Source of the DNA: an uncultured Flavonifractor sp.
GTDB lineage: Bacteria; Bacillota; Clostridia; Oscillospirales; Oscillospiraceae
NCBI GenBank assembly: GCA_910585415.1
Contig: CAJUDT010000004.1
Span: 1-57,431, forward strand
DNA: 57,431 nucleotides
Direction: 5' to 3'
Below the pieces are notes generated by a model, which was not told the DNA's origin, searched no databases, and worked only from the letters and a program-made list of their open reading frames with translations. The first letter of the stretch is position 1. Each line of letters begins with the position of its first letter. A program made the position numbers and the translations under genes. This document shows positions 38,682 through 46,916 of the stretch, piece after piece.

Positions 38682-40109
38682 GTGGCGGAGCAGCTCTTGT
38701 CGGTGGGCATTGACATCGGCACCTCGACCACGCAGTTTGTCCTCTCCCGCCTGACTCTGGAGAACCGGGCCAACCCCTTTTCGGTGCCCCGGGTGGCCAT
38801 CGCCCAGCGGGAGGTCCTCTACCGCAGCGGCATCCACTTCACCCCCCTGCTGTCGGAAACCGTCATTGACGCGGCGGGGGTGCGGGCCATTGTGGCGGAG
38901 GAATACCGGGCCTCCGGGTTTGACAAGGGGGACATCGCCACCGGCGCGGTCATCATCACCGGCGAGACGGCCCGGAAGGAGAACGCTCAGGAGGTCCTCC
39001 GGGCCCTGTCGGAGTTTGCCGGGGATTTTGTGGTAGCCACCGCCGGGCCGGATTTGGAGAGCGTCCTGGCGGCCCGGGGGGCCGGGGCGGACGTGTACGC
39101 CAAGGAGCACCATACCGATGTGCTGAACTTCGACATAGGCGGCGGCACCTCCAATCTGGCCCTCTACTCCCATGGGGAGCTGCTCCGCACGGGCTGTCTG
39201 GACGTGGGCGGGCGGCTGGTGAAGCTGGACGAGGCGGGGACGGTCGCCTATGTGTCCCCGGTGGTCCGGAAGCTGGCGGAGCAGGGGAGGATTCCCGCCC
39301 TCCGTCCAGGCGAGCGGGCCTCGCCGGAGACGTTCACGCCCCTCCTGTCCGTCCTCACCGGAGCCCTGAAGCAGGCGGCGGGCCTGGGGCCCGGACGGGA
39401 ACTGCTGGAGGCCCTGCTCACCCAGGGGACCCGGTGGGAGCCGCCCCGGAAGCCGCCGGTGTGCTCCTTTTCCGGGGGTGTGGCCGCGTGCATGGACCAG
39501 CCCCCTGCCAGTTGGCGGGCCTTTGGGGACATCGGCCCCCTGCTGGGACAGGCGGTTGCCGGGGCCTTCCAGGGGGTCCCGCGCCGCCAGGGGACGGAAA
39601 CCATCCGGGCCACGGTGGTGGGGGCCGGGAGCCACGCTACAGAGCTGTCCGGGTCCACCATCTTCTACCGGGACATTGCCTTCCCCCTGAAAAATCTCCC
39701 CATGTGCAAGCTGACCCCGGCGGAGGAAGGGGGAAGCCCCGCCGAACTGTCCGAGGCCATTCAGGGCCGCCTCCGCCTCTTCTCCGGCGGGGGGGCGCTG
39801 GAGCCCCTGGCCCTGGGCCTCCGGGGGGAGGCTTCTCCCGGCTACGCCCGGATTCAGGCCCTGGCCCAGGGGATTGTCCAGGGGCTGGAGCCCCTGCGGC
39901 AGGCGGGACATCCCCTGGTGGTGGCCGTGGAGGCCGACCTGGCCAAGGTCCTGGGACAGGCCATGGCCCCCCTGGTGTCCGGCCCCCTTTTGTGCCTGGA
40001 CGGCGTGGGGGTGGAGAACGGGGATTATATCGACATCGGCGCCCCGGCGGCGGGGGGAACCGTCCTGCCGGTGGTGGTCAAAACTCTGGTATTTCATTCG
40101 TTTTCCTGA
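38682..40109 (+). CDS. eutA: Ethanolamine ammonia-lyase reactivating factor EutA
   Basis: 475 residues, an actin/Hsp70-like ATPase that exchanges damaged cobalamin out of ethanolamine ammonia-lyase. The phosphate-1 loop GIDIGTSTTQFVLSRL is at 9-24 and the second nucleotide loop NFDIGGGTSNLALYSHG near 148-164. VTGAGSHA-like VVGAGSHATELSG and the C-terminal GDYIDIGAPAAGGTVLPVVVKTL complete the family. It starts with GTG one base after eutG, so it relies on coupling. It immediately precedes the two lyase subunits. Confidence 0.93.
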   Translation: MAEQLLSVGIDIGTSTTQFVLSRLTLENRANPFSVPRVAIAQREVLYRSGIHFTPLLSETVIDAAGVRAIVAEEYRASGFDKGDIATGAVIITGETARKENAQEVLRALSEFAGDFVVATAGPDLESVLAARGAGADVYAKEHHTDVLNFDIGGGTSNLALYSHGELLRTGCLDVGGRLVKLDEAGTVAYVSPVVRKLAEQGRIPALRPGERASPETFTPLLSVLTGALKQAAGLGPGRELLEALLTQGTRWEPPRKPPVCSFSGGVAACMDQPPASWRAFGDIGPLLGQAVAGAFQGVPRRQGTETIRATVVGAGSHATELSGSTIFYRDIAFPLKNLPMCKLTPAEEGGSPAELSEAIQGRLRLFSGGGALEPLALGLRGEASPGYARIQALAQGIVQGLEPLRQAGHPLVVAVEADLAKVLGQAMAPLVSGPLLCLDGVGVENGDYIDIGAPAAGGTVLPVVVKTLVFHSFS

Positions 40110-40186
40110 ATGGAAGAGAACTTCCGCTGCGCTATGGAGCGCGAACATCCGGCGGGCCCGCCCGCCGCGCAAAGGAGCTGACCCAT

Positions 40187-41551
40187 TTGATACTCAAAAC
40201 CAAGCTGCTGAACCATGTCTACCAGTTCCGCTCGGTCCAGGAGGCCCTGGCCAAGGCCAATGAGGAAAAGTCCGGGGACCGTCTGGCGGGCCTCGCCGCT
40301 GAGACGGCCGAGGAGCGGGTGGCGGCCAAGGTGGTGGTGGCCAACCTGACCCTGTCCGACCTGCGGAACCACCCGGCGGTCCCCTATGAGGAGGACGAGG
40401 TGACCCGCATCATTCAGGACGATGTGAATGAGAAAATTTACGCCTCCATCCAGCACTGGACGGTCTCCGAGCTGCGGGAATGGCTGCTGTCGGAGACCAC
40501 CACCGGGGCGGACATCCGCCGGGTGAGCCGGGGCCTGACGGCGGAGATGATTGCCGCCGCGGCCAAGCTCATGAGCAACCTGGACCTGATCTACGCCGCC
40601 CGAAAAATGCGGGTCACCGCCCACTGCAACACCACCATTGGGGAGGAGGGAACCCTCTCCTGCCGCCTCCAGCCCAACCACCCCACCGACGACCCGGATG
40701 GCATTATGGCCTCTCTGCTGGAGGGCCTCACCTACGGGGCGGGGGACGCGGTATTGGGCCTCAATCCGGTGGACGACAGTGTGGAGAGCGTCCGCCGGGT
40801 GCTGGACCGCTTTCATGAGATTCGCCAGCGGTGGGAGATTCCCACGCAGATCTGCGTTCTGGCCCACGTGACCACCCAGATGGAGGCCGTCCGCCAGGGA
40901 GCCCCCTGCGATTTGATTTTCCAGTCCATCGCCGGGTCCCAGAAGGGCAACGAGGCCTTCGGCCTGGACGGAGCGCGCATTGAGGAGGCCCGTCAGCTGG
41001 CCCTCCGGGAGGGGAACGCGGACGGACCCAACGTGATGTACTTCGAGACAGGCCAGGGCTCCGAGCTGTCCTCCGAGGCCCACCACGGGGCCGACCAGGT
41101 GGTCATGGAAGCCCGGTGCTACGGCTTCGCCAAGCGCTTTCAGCCCTTCCTGGTCAACACCGTGGTGGGGTTCATCGGCCCAGAGTACCTGTACAACTCC
41201 AAGCAGGTCATTCGGGCCGGCCTGGAGGACCACTTCATGGGCAAGCTCACCGGTATCCCCATGGGGTGCGACGCCTGCTACACCAACCACATGAAGGCCG
41301 ATCAGAACGACATCGAGGACCTGGCCGTTCTGCTCACCGCCGCCGGGTGCAACTACTTTATGGGCATTCCCCACGGAGACGACGTGATGCTCAACTACCA
41401 GACCACCGGCTTCCACGAGACGGCGGCTCTGCGGGAGCTCTTCGGCCTGACGGCCATTGCGCCCTTCCAGCGGTGGCTGGAGAAGATGGGCTTTGTACAG
41501 GACAACAAGCTGACGCCCCTGGCCGGGGACGCGTCGATTCTATTAGGATAA
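40187..41551 (+). CDS. eutB: Ethanolamine ammonia-lyase large subunit
   Basis: 454 residues when started at TTG in front of ILKTKLLNHVYQF, exactly the size and N-terminus of EutB; AAAGGAG lies nine bases upstream. With EutC and adenosylcobalamin it converts ethanolamine to acetaldehyde and ammonia. Recognisable stretches include NEEKSGDRLAG, SRGLTAEMIAAAAKLMSNLDL, YFETGQGSELSSEAHHG and MGIPHGDDVMLNYQTTGFHE. The long in-frame extension upstream is eutA read in another frame and is rejected. The 77-base gap after eutA contains a GC palindrome (GGCGGG/CCCGCC) and an open mini-frame of 23 codons, neither with clear meaning. Confidence 0.96.
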   Translation: MILKTKLLNHVYQFRSVQEALAKANEEKSGDRLAGLAAETAEERVAAKVVVANLTLSDLRNHPAVPYEEDEVTRIIQDDVNEKIYASIQHWTVSELREWLLSETTTGADIRRVSRGLTAEMIAAAAKLMSNLDLIYAARKMRVTAHCNTTIGEEGTLSCRLQPNHPTDDPDGIMASLLEGLTYGAGDAVLGLNPVDDSVESVRRVLDRFHEIRQRWEIPTQICVLAHVTTQMEAVRQGAPCDLIFQSIAGSQKGNEAFGLDGARIEEARQLALREGNADGPNVMYFETGQGSELSSEAHHGADQVVMEARCYGFAKRFQPFLVNTVVGFIGPEYLYNSKQVIRAGLEDHFMGKLTGIPMGCDACYTNHMKADQNDIEDLAVLLTAAGCNYFMGIPHGDDVMLNYQTTGFHETAALRELFGLTAIAPFQRWLEKMGFVQDNKLTPLAGDASILLG

Positions 41552-41563
41552 GGGGGGCAGCAC

Positions 41564-42451
41564 ATGAACGAGCAGGAGCTGCGCGCTCTGGTGGAGCGCA
41601 TGATCGTCGAGCTGGCGGGCCAGGCCCCCACGCCCCAGGTGAAGGGGGCCGACTACCGCCCCATGGAGCCGGAGGGGAATACGGAGTCCGGGGGCTGTCT
41701 GGAGGATATCTCCCAGGTGGACCTGCGCCAGCAATATCTGGTCAAGGACCCCCGCAACGGCCCGGCCTTTCTGGACCTGAAGCGCCGCACACCCGCCCGC
41801 CTGGGGGTGGGCCGGGCCGGAGCCCGGTACAAGACCGCCACCATGCTGCGGATGCGCTGCGACCACGCCGCCGCCCAGGATTCGGTCTTTTCCCACGTGC
41901 CGGAGGAGTTCGTTCAGAAAAACGGCTGGACCCCTTCCCAGACCCTGTGCGGGGACAAGGACGAGTACCTCACCCGCCCGGACAAGGGGCGGCGGTTCGA
42001 CGAGGCCAACGGGGCCGTGGTGCGGCAGACCCTGGGCCAGAGCCCCAAGGTGGCCCTGGTGGTGGGAGACGGCCTGTCCTCCGCCGCCATCGAGGCCAAC
42101 GCCCCCGACTGTATGCAGGCCATTCAGAACGGCCTGAAAAGCTACGGCATCCAGCCCAGTCCGGTGCTCTTTGTCCAGTATTGCCGGGTGGGGGCCTCCG
42201 ACCACATCGGGGACCTGACCGGGGCGGAGGTGGTCTGTATGCTGGTGGGGGAGCGCCCCGGCCTGGTCACAGCCGAGTCCATGTCCGCCTACCTGACCTA
42301 TAAGCCCCACATCGGCATACCGGAGTCCAAGCGCACGGTGGTGTCCAACATCCACCGCCAGGGGACCACGGCGGTAGAGGCCGGGGCGCATATCGCGGAA
42401 TTGATTAAGACCATGCTGGAGAAACGGGCCTCCGGCATCGACCTGCACTGA
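41564..42451 (+). CDS. eutC: Ethanolamine ammonia-lyase small subunit
   Basis: 295 residues. It begins MNEQELRALVERMIVEL, a short amphipathic helix followed by a Pro/Thr linker. This is the arrangement of the encapsulation tag known for EutC that targets the lyase to the shell lumen. The core has DLKRRTPARLGVGRAGARYKTATMLRMRCDHAAAQD and VVGDGLSSAAIEANAP, and the cobalamin-binding region near VGERPGLVTAESMSAYLTYKP. AAGGGGGG precedes the ATG. It lies 12 bases after eutB. Confidence 0.95.
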   Translation: MNEQELRALVERMIVELAGQAPTPQVKGADYRPMEPEGNTESGGCLEDISQVDLRQQYLVKDPRNGPAFLDLKRRTPARLGVGRAGARYKTATMLRMRCDHAAAQDSVFSHVPEEFVQKNGWTPSQTLCGDKDEYLTRPDKGRRFDEANGAVVRQTLGQSPKVALVVGDGLSSAAIEANAPDCMQAIQNGLKSYGIQPSPVLFVQYCRVGASDHIGDLTGAEVVCMLVGERPGLVTAESMSAYLTYKPHIGIPESKRTVVSNIHRQGTTAVEAGAHIAELIKTMLEKRASGIDLH

Positions 42452-42464
42452 GGGAGGCGATACT

Positions 42465-43115
42465 GTGACTGGAGATTTACTGCCCGCCAATGTACTGGCC
42501 ACCCGCACCATCGCCAACGTCAGCGAGACACTGGCGAAGAAGCTCAAGCTCCCCAAGGGGTACCGCTCCATTGGCATCATCACCGCCGACAGCGACGACG
42601 TGACCTACTGCGCCCTGGACGAGGCCACCAAAGCCGCCACCGTAGAGGTGGTCTATGGCCGCTCCCTCTACGCCGGCGCGGCCAACGCCAACACGAAGCT
42701 GGCCGGTGAGGTCATCGGCATTCTGGCCGGGCCCGACCCGGCGGAGGTGGAATCCGGCCTGCGGGCCTGCACGGCCTTTATGGCCGAAACGGGCTTCCGC
42801 TCGGCCAACGCCGACGATTCTATTCTCTATTTTGCCCACACGGTTTCCCGGACGGGGACCTATCTCTCAAAAACCGCCGGAGTGCGGGAGGGGGAGGCGC
42901 TGGCCTACCTCATCGCCCCGCCCCTGGAGGCGGTGGTGGGACTGGACGAGGCCCTGAAAGCCGCCGATGTGGAGCTGACGGCCCTCTTCGAGCCCCCCAG
43001 CGAGACCAACTTCGGCGGCGGTCTGCTCACGGGCAGTCAGTCGGCCTGCCACGCGGCGGCAGCGGCCTTCGCCCAGGCCGTCCAGGACATCGCCGCCCGG
43101 CCCAGGGAAGTTTAG
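42465..43115 (+). CDS. eutL: Microcompartment shell protein EutL (trimeric BMC-T)
   Basis: 216 residues containing two fused BMC folds, the usual EutL length. LLPANVLATRTIANVSETLAKKL opens the first and DSILYFAHTVSRTGTYLSKTAGVREGEALAYLIAPPLEAVVGLDEALKAADV bridges the second. It ends FEPPSETNFGGGLLTGSQSACHAAAAAFAQAV, which lines the large gated pore. It forms pseudohexameric trimers in the shell facets, and in homologues ethanolamine binds the small pores. The start is GTG with AGGGAGGC upstream. Confidence 0.94.
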   Translation: MTGDLLPANVLATRTIANVSETLAKKLKLPKGYRSIGIITADSDDVTYCALDEATKAATVEVVYGRSLYAGAANANTKLAGEVIGILAGPDPAEVESGLRACTAFMAETGFRSANADDSILYFAHTVSRTGTYLSKTAGVREGEALAYLIAPPLEAVVGLDEALKAADVELTALFEPPSETNFGGGLLTGSQSACHAAAAAFAQAVQDIAARPREV

Positions 43116-43125
43116 GAGGTTGCCC

Positions 43126-44592
43126 ATGCAATTTGACAAGGATTTACAGTCCATCCAGGAAGTCCGGGATTTGGTTGCCCAGGCCCGGCAGGCCCAGCGG
43201 GTCCTGGCGCGTATGAGTCAGGAGCAGCTGGACAAACTAACGGCGGCCGTCTCGGTCACCGGGGCGGAGCACGCCCGGCGGCTGGCGGATATGGCCGTGG
43301 ATGAGACGGGCTTTGGCCGAAAGGCCGACAAGGAGCTGAAAAACCGCTTTGCCGCCCTGACCCTCTACGACGCCATTCGGGATGAGCGCACCCACGGCAT
43401 CCTGGCGGAGAACCGGGAGAAACGGGTGGTGGACATCGGCGTGCCGGTGGGCGTGGTGGCCGGACTGGTGCCCTCCACCAACCCCACCTCCACCGTGATT
43501 TACAAGACCATGATCTGCATGAAGGCGGGCAACCCCATCATCTTTTCCCCCCACCCCAGCGCGGTGAACTGCATCACCGAGACGGTGAACGTGCTCCGCC
43601 GGGCGGTGGAGGCGGCGGGAGGCCCGGCGGGAGCCGTGTCCTGCGTCACCACCCCCACCATGGAGGCCACCGAGGCCCTCATGAAGCACGAGCATGTCCG
43701 CCTCATCCTGGCCACCGGCGGCAGCGCGATGGTCAAAGCGGCCTATTCCTCCGGCACCCCGGCCATCGGCGTGGGCGCGGGCAACGGTCCGGCCTATATC
43801 CACCCCACCGCCGACGTACAGCAGGCGGTCAAGCGGATTCTGGATTCCAAGACCTTCGATAACGGCACCGTCTGCGCCAGCGAGCAGTCTATCATCGTGG
43901 CCCGGGCCCAGGAGGGGGCCGTCACCGCCGCCCTGCGGGACCAGGGGGCCTACCTCCTGGACGGGGAGGAGCAGGAAAAGCTGGCCCGCTTCATCCTCCG
44001 GCCCAACGGCACCATGAACCCGGCCATTGTGGGCAAATCGGTGGAGACTCTGGCCAAGCTGGCGGGGCTGGATCGGGTGCCCCCCTCGGCCCGGGTGCTG
44101 GTGGCCCGGGAGAGCGGCGTGGGCCGGGGCCACCCCTATTCCAGCGAAAAGCTGGGCCTCATTCTGGCCTATTTCGTGGAGGCGGACGAGGAAGCGGTCC
44201 TCCGCCGGTGCGTGGAGATTCTGGAGTGGGAGGGCGCGGGCCACACCTTCGCCATCCACGCCCAGGACGAGCAGGTGGTCCGGCGCTTTGCCCAGGAGGT
44301 CCCCGCCAGCCGGGTGCTGGTGAACACCGCCGCCTCCCTGGGGGGCATCGGGGCGACCACATGCCTCTTCCCCGCCCTCACACTGGGGTGCGGCGCGGTG
44401 GGCGGGTCCTCCAGCTCCAACAACATCGGCCCCCTGGACCTCATCAACATCAAGCGGGCCGCCTGGGGCGTCCGGGAGCTGGAGGATCTGCGCCAAGGGG
44501 CCGTTTCCTCCCCCTATGAGACGGCCGGGGCGGAGGCCCTGCCCGGCCTGGAGCAGCTGGTTGACCAGATTCTCAGGAGGCTGAGAGTATGA
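43126..44592 (+). CDS. eutE: Acetylating acetaldehyde dehydrogenase EutE
   Basis: 488 residues; it oxidises acetaldehyde with CoA and NAD+ to acetyl-CoA. The catalytic Cys is C250 in DNGTVCASEQS. The cofactor region has VPVGVVAGLVPSTNPTSTVIYK and GVGAGNGPAYI. The protein begins MQFDKDLQSIQEVRDLVAQARQAQ, so the roughly 18-residue N-terminal targeting helix of the enterobacterial EutE is not present as a separate segment. The ATG follows TAGGAGGTTGCCC; a TTG two codons earlier overlaps the ribosome binding site. The stop overlaps the next start (ATGA). Confidence 0.94.
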   Translation: MQFDKDLQSIQEVRDLVAQARQAQRVLARMSQEQLDKLTAAVSVTGAEHARRLADMAVDETGFGRKADKELKNRFAALTLYDAIRDERTHGILAENREKRVVDIGVPVGVVAGLVPSTNPTSTVIYKTMICMKAGNPIIFSPHPSAVNCITETVNVLRRAVEAAGGPAGAVSCVTTPTMEATEALMKHEHVRLILATGGSAMVKAAYSSGTPAIGVGAGNGPAYIHPTADVQQAVKRILDSKTFDNGTVCASEQSIIVARAQEGAVTAALRDQGAYLLDGEEQEKLARFILRPNGTMNPAIVGKSVETLAKLAGLDRVPPSARVLVARESGVGRGHPYSSEKLGLILAYFVEADEEAVLRRCVEILEWEGAGHTFAIHAQDEQVVRRFAQEVPASRVLVNTAASLGGIGATTCLFPALTLGCGAVGGSSSSNNIGPLDLINIKRAAWGVRELEDLRQGAVSSPYETAGAEALPGLEQLVDQILRRLRV

Positions 44593-45287
44593 GCGAGGTC
44601 AATGCCGACGGGGTCCTGCTGAACCCCCAGGAGGCCATTTTGCAGGAGGTCCAGGCCCTGTCCAACTCCCTGATGGCGGAGACGCCCCAGGGCATGGAGG
44701 ACGACCAGGAGCGCCCGGTTCTGCCCACCCATCACGCGGCGGGCGGGACGGTGGGCGGCGCGCCCCATGTCCCCCCGGAGAGCGCCGCCCAGGCGGAGCA
44801 GCACAAGGGGGCCGGCAGCGGCAGCTATGCCGCCGCCCACCCGGAGGGGGCCAAACCGAAACCAGCCGCCAAACGCACCCGCGCCGCTGGAAAGCGCTCC
44901 AGCGCCGTGCAGGCGGCAGAACACACGATTCCGGCAGTGCCGGAGCGCCCCGCCCCCGGCAGGGCGGCAAAGGAAAGGAGCAGCAACGCTATGGCGAATA
45001 CAAACGCGCTGGGTATGGTAGAGACAAAGGGGCTGGTGGGGGCCATTGAGGCCGCCGACGCCATGGTCAAATCGGCCAACGTCCAGCTGGTCGGCAAGGA
45101 GCAGGTGGGCGGCGGTCTGGTGACCGTCATGGTCCGGGGCGACGTGGGAGCGGTGAAGGCCGCTACCGACGCGGGCGCCGCCGCCGCGGAGAAGGTGGGA
45201 GAGCTCATCTCCGTCCACGTGATTCCCCGGCCCCACGCGGAGGTGGACCAGATTCTTCCCCACGCCAAGGACGAGTACAACGGGTAA
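44589..45287 (+). CDS. eutM: BMC shell protein EutM with long N-terminal extension
   Basis: 232 residues. The last 98 (from MANTNALGMVETKGLVGAIEAAD) are a complete EutM/PduA-type BMC domain with VGKEQVGGGLVTVMVRGDVGAVKAATDAG and the PRPHAEVDQILP end. The first 134 are unusual. Residues 9-31 could form an amphipathic helix (LLNPQEAILQEVQALSNSLM), followed by about 100 Ala/Pro/Gly/Lys-rich, probably disordered residues. The long form has its own AGGAGG eight bases before an ATG that overlaps the eutE stop. There is no stop codon between the two parts. Either a tethering shell protein or a two-product gene. Confidence 0.8.
   Translation: MSEVNADGVLLNPQEAILQEVQALSNSLMAETPQGMEDDQERPVLPTHHAAGGTVGGAPHVPPESAAQAEQHKGAGSGSYAAAHPEGAKPKPAAKRTRAAGKRSSAVQAAEHTIPAVPERPAPGRAAKERSSNAMANTNALGMVETKGLVGAIEAADAMVKSANVQLVGKEQVGGGLVTVMVRGDVGAVKAATDAGAAAAEKVGELISVHVIPRPHAEVDQILPHAKDEYNG
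44991..45287 (+). other. eutM: Internal start giving canonical 98-residue EutM
   Basis: An ATG in the same frame is preceded by AAAGGAAAGGAG ten bases upstream, as good as any start in the operon. The product would be an ordinary hexamer-forming shell protein of 98 residues. Expression of both forms from one gene would give a shell with a minority of tailed subunits. Confidence 0.65.
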
Positions 45288-45293
45288 GCGGCC

Positions 45294-46022
45294 GTGTCCC
45301 TGTTGAGCGAAGAGGACGTGCGCCGCATGTCCGGCAACGGGAGCCGGGGGCCGGTGGTGGTCCGCCGGGACCAGGTGCTCACGCCGGGGGCCAGGGACTA
45401 CCTCCAGCGCCATCGGGTGGAGGTGGTCTACCCCCAGGGGAAGGCCCAGGAGGGTAGCGCCCCCGCCCCCAAGTACCAGACCCTCTTTGGGGCGGCGCTG
45501 CTGGAGAAGCCGGAGCACATGACCCACCTGCGGGGAAATGTGCTGGTCTTTAAGGACCACCCCCGCATTGCCTTCCGCGGGTGCATCGACACACTGGAGG
45601 CGGAAATTCTCCTGGCCCAGCAGGCGGCGGCGGGGGAGGGCCTGCACGGTCTGGCGGAGGAGCTGGAAGAAGTCCTCGCCTTTGTCCGGCGGTTCATCCG
45701 CTTCGACGTGCTGGAAGAGCCGGTGGGGGAGGTCCGCCTGTGCGGCTATGGCCCGGAGGAGCTGCGGGAGCACTCCCACTACCCGGAACAATACTACGGA
45801 CAGAGCCATTTTCTCCCCCACTACACCGACGGCCCCGCCCTGCTGGCCCTGAACAAGGTGCGCACATCCGTCCGGCGGACGGAGCTTGCGGCCTATGGGG
45901 CCTTCCGGGGGGAGGAAGGGAGCGTCACCCGGCCGGACCTGCTGCTGGGGCTCAACCGCCTGTCCTCCCTGCTGTGGATTTTGATGATAAAACGAAAGGC
46001 GGGACGCTATGAACGCAGCTAG
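45294..46022 (+). CDS. eutT: Cobalamin adenosyltransferase EutT
   Basis: 242 residues from a GTG start six bases after eutM. The family core is ALLEKPEHMTHLRGNVLVFKDHPRIAFRGCIDTLEAEILLAQ, with the adenosyltransferase helix ELEEVLAFVRRFIRFDVLEEPVGEVRLCGYGPEELREHSHYPEQYYGQSHFLP. The N-terminal 40 residues (SEEDVRRM...LTPGARDYLQRHRVEVVYP) are typical of EutT. It makes adenosylcobalamin for EutBC from ATP and reduced corrinoid. The CC-x2-C metal motif of the Salmonella enzyme is missing before the KPEHMTHL segment, as I recall for Listeria-type metal-independent EutT. It overlaps pduL by 14 bases. Confidence 0.88.
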   Translation: MSLLSEEDVRRMSGNGSRGPVVVRRDQVLTPGARDYLQRHRVEVVYPQGKAQEGSAPAPKYQTLFGAALLEKPEHMTHLRGNVLVFKDHPRIAFRGCIDTLEAEILLAQQAAAGEGLHGLAEELEEVLAFVRRFIRFDVLEEPVGEVRLCGYGPEELREHSHYPEQYYGQSHFLPHYTDGPALLALNKVRTSVRRTELAAYGAFRGEEGSVTRPDLLLGLNRLSSLLWILMIKRKAGRYERS

Positions 46023-46632
46023 TACCCTCTGTCTGGACCGTCTGGCCCAGGTGCTCATTGACCGCCTCACGGTGGAGATCGAGGCCAGCGGCCGCCACGT
46101 CCACCTGTGCCGGCGGGACCTGGAGGCCCTCTTTGGCCCCGGCTATGAACTCAGCCGGGTGAAGGATCTGTCCCAGCCGGGGCAGTTCGCCTGCGCCGAG
46201 CGGGTGACCCTGGAGGGCCCCAAGGGGCAGGTGCGCAATGTGGTCATTCTGGGCCCCGTCCGGGAGGAAAGCCAGGTGGAAATTTCTCTCACCGACGCGG
46301 TGGCCCTGGGGATTACGCCCCCGGTGCGCCTGTCCGGGGACGTGCAGGGCACACCCGGCATCACCCTGCGCCACGGGGAGCGGACCCTGTACCTGGACCG
46401 GGGGCTGATGGTCTCCAAGCGGCACATTCACATGACCCCCCAGGACGCGGAGCGCTTTGGGGTGCGCAGCGGGCAGGAGGTCCGCCTGCGGTGCTTCACC
46501 AGCCGCCCCCTGGTGCTGGAGGGGGTGGAGGTCCGGGTGTCCCCCAAATTCGCCGCGGCGGTACACATCGACTACGATGAAGCCAACGCCTGCGGGTTTC
46601 GCAAGGGGGACCGGGGACTGATTCTGGTATGA
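46009..46632 (+). CDS. pduL: Phosphate acyltransferase PduL (EutD role)
   Basis: 207 residues of two beta-barrel halves with zinc-binding motifs GRHVHL at 28-33 and KRHIHM at 137-142. It converts acetyl-CoA and phosphate to acetyl phosphate, recycling CoA inside the compartment and feeding acetate kinase. It is unrelated to the Pta-type EutD of enterobacteria. The first 23 residues (MNAASTLCLDRLAQVLIDRLTVE) may serve as the lumen-targeting helix known from PduL. AAAGGCGGG precedes the ATG, within the end of eutT; the stop overlaps the next start. Confidence 0.92.
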   Translation: MNAASTLCLDRLAQVLIDRLTVEIEASGRHVHLCRRDLEALFGPGYELSRVKDLSQPGQFACAERVTLEGPKGQVRNVVILGPVREESQVEISLTDAVALGITPPVRLSGDVQGTPGITLRHGERTLYLDRGLMVSKRHIHMTPQDAERFGVRSGQEVRLRCFTSRPLVLEGVEVRVSPKFAAAVHIDYDEANACGFRKGDRGLILV

Positions 46633-46898
46633 CCCTGGAGCGGCGGAGGGAGGGTCTGGTGATTACCAGCCTGCCCCTTCAGGATATGGCCTTGCTCTCC
46701 CTGGCCGTCCCCCTGAGCCCGGAGGGGGAGGCAGTGCTTGCCGCCCTGCTCCGGGGGGAGAAGGTCTTTGTCCTGCCCCAGGGGCTGGAGTACAAGCGTT
46801 ACCGCCGCACCGCGCCCCGGGGGGTGTATGAGAAATTCACCGCCATGGAGCGCCGCCTGCGGGAGATGGGGATTGGCCTGCTCCGCGGGCACACGTAA
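46629..46898 (+). CDS. Small eut-operon protein of unknown function (TIGR02536/PduM-like)
   Basis: 89 residues, overlapping pduL by four bases. VFVLPQGLEYKRYRRTAPRGVYEKFTAMERRLREMGIGLL resembles, from memory, the end of the eut-locus hypothetical family TIGR02536; those proteins are usually longer, so this may be a short or N-terminally reduced version. PduM, which is needed for propanediol microcompartment assembly, shows a related pattern. It is not EutN: no vertex-protein motifs are present. A structural or assembly role is inferred only from position. Confidence 0.6.
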   Translation: MTLERRREGLVITSLPLQDMALLSLAVPLSPEGEAVLAALLRGEKVFVLPQGLEYKRYRRTAPRGVYEKFTAMERRLREMGIGLLRGHT

Positions 46899-46916
46899 CG
46901 AAAGGGGACCTTTGGA

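Noticed and set aside
39434..40186. Upstream in-frame extension of eutB giving a 705-residue protein
   Set aside because: The extension is eutA read in another frame; the TTG at 40187 with AAAGGAG gives the exact EutB length and N-terminus.
40110..40186. 23-codon frame (MEENFRCAMEREHPAG...) between eutA and eutB
   Set aside because: No ribosome binding site of its own and composition dominated by GC palindromes; treated as untranslated spacer.
46629..46898. Considered as EutN vertex protein because of size and position
   Set aside because: The sequence lacks the EutN/CcmL beta-barrel pattern and instead resembles the TIGR02536/PduM-like end.
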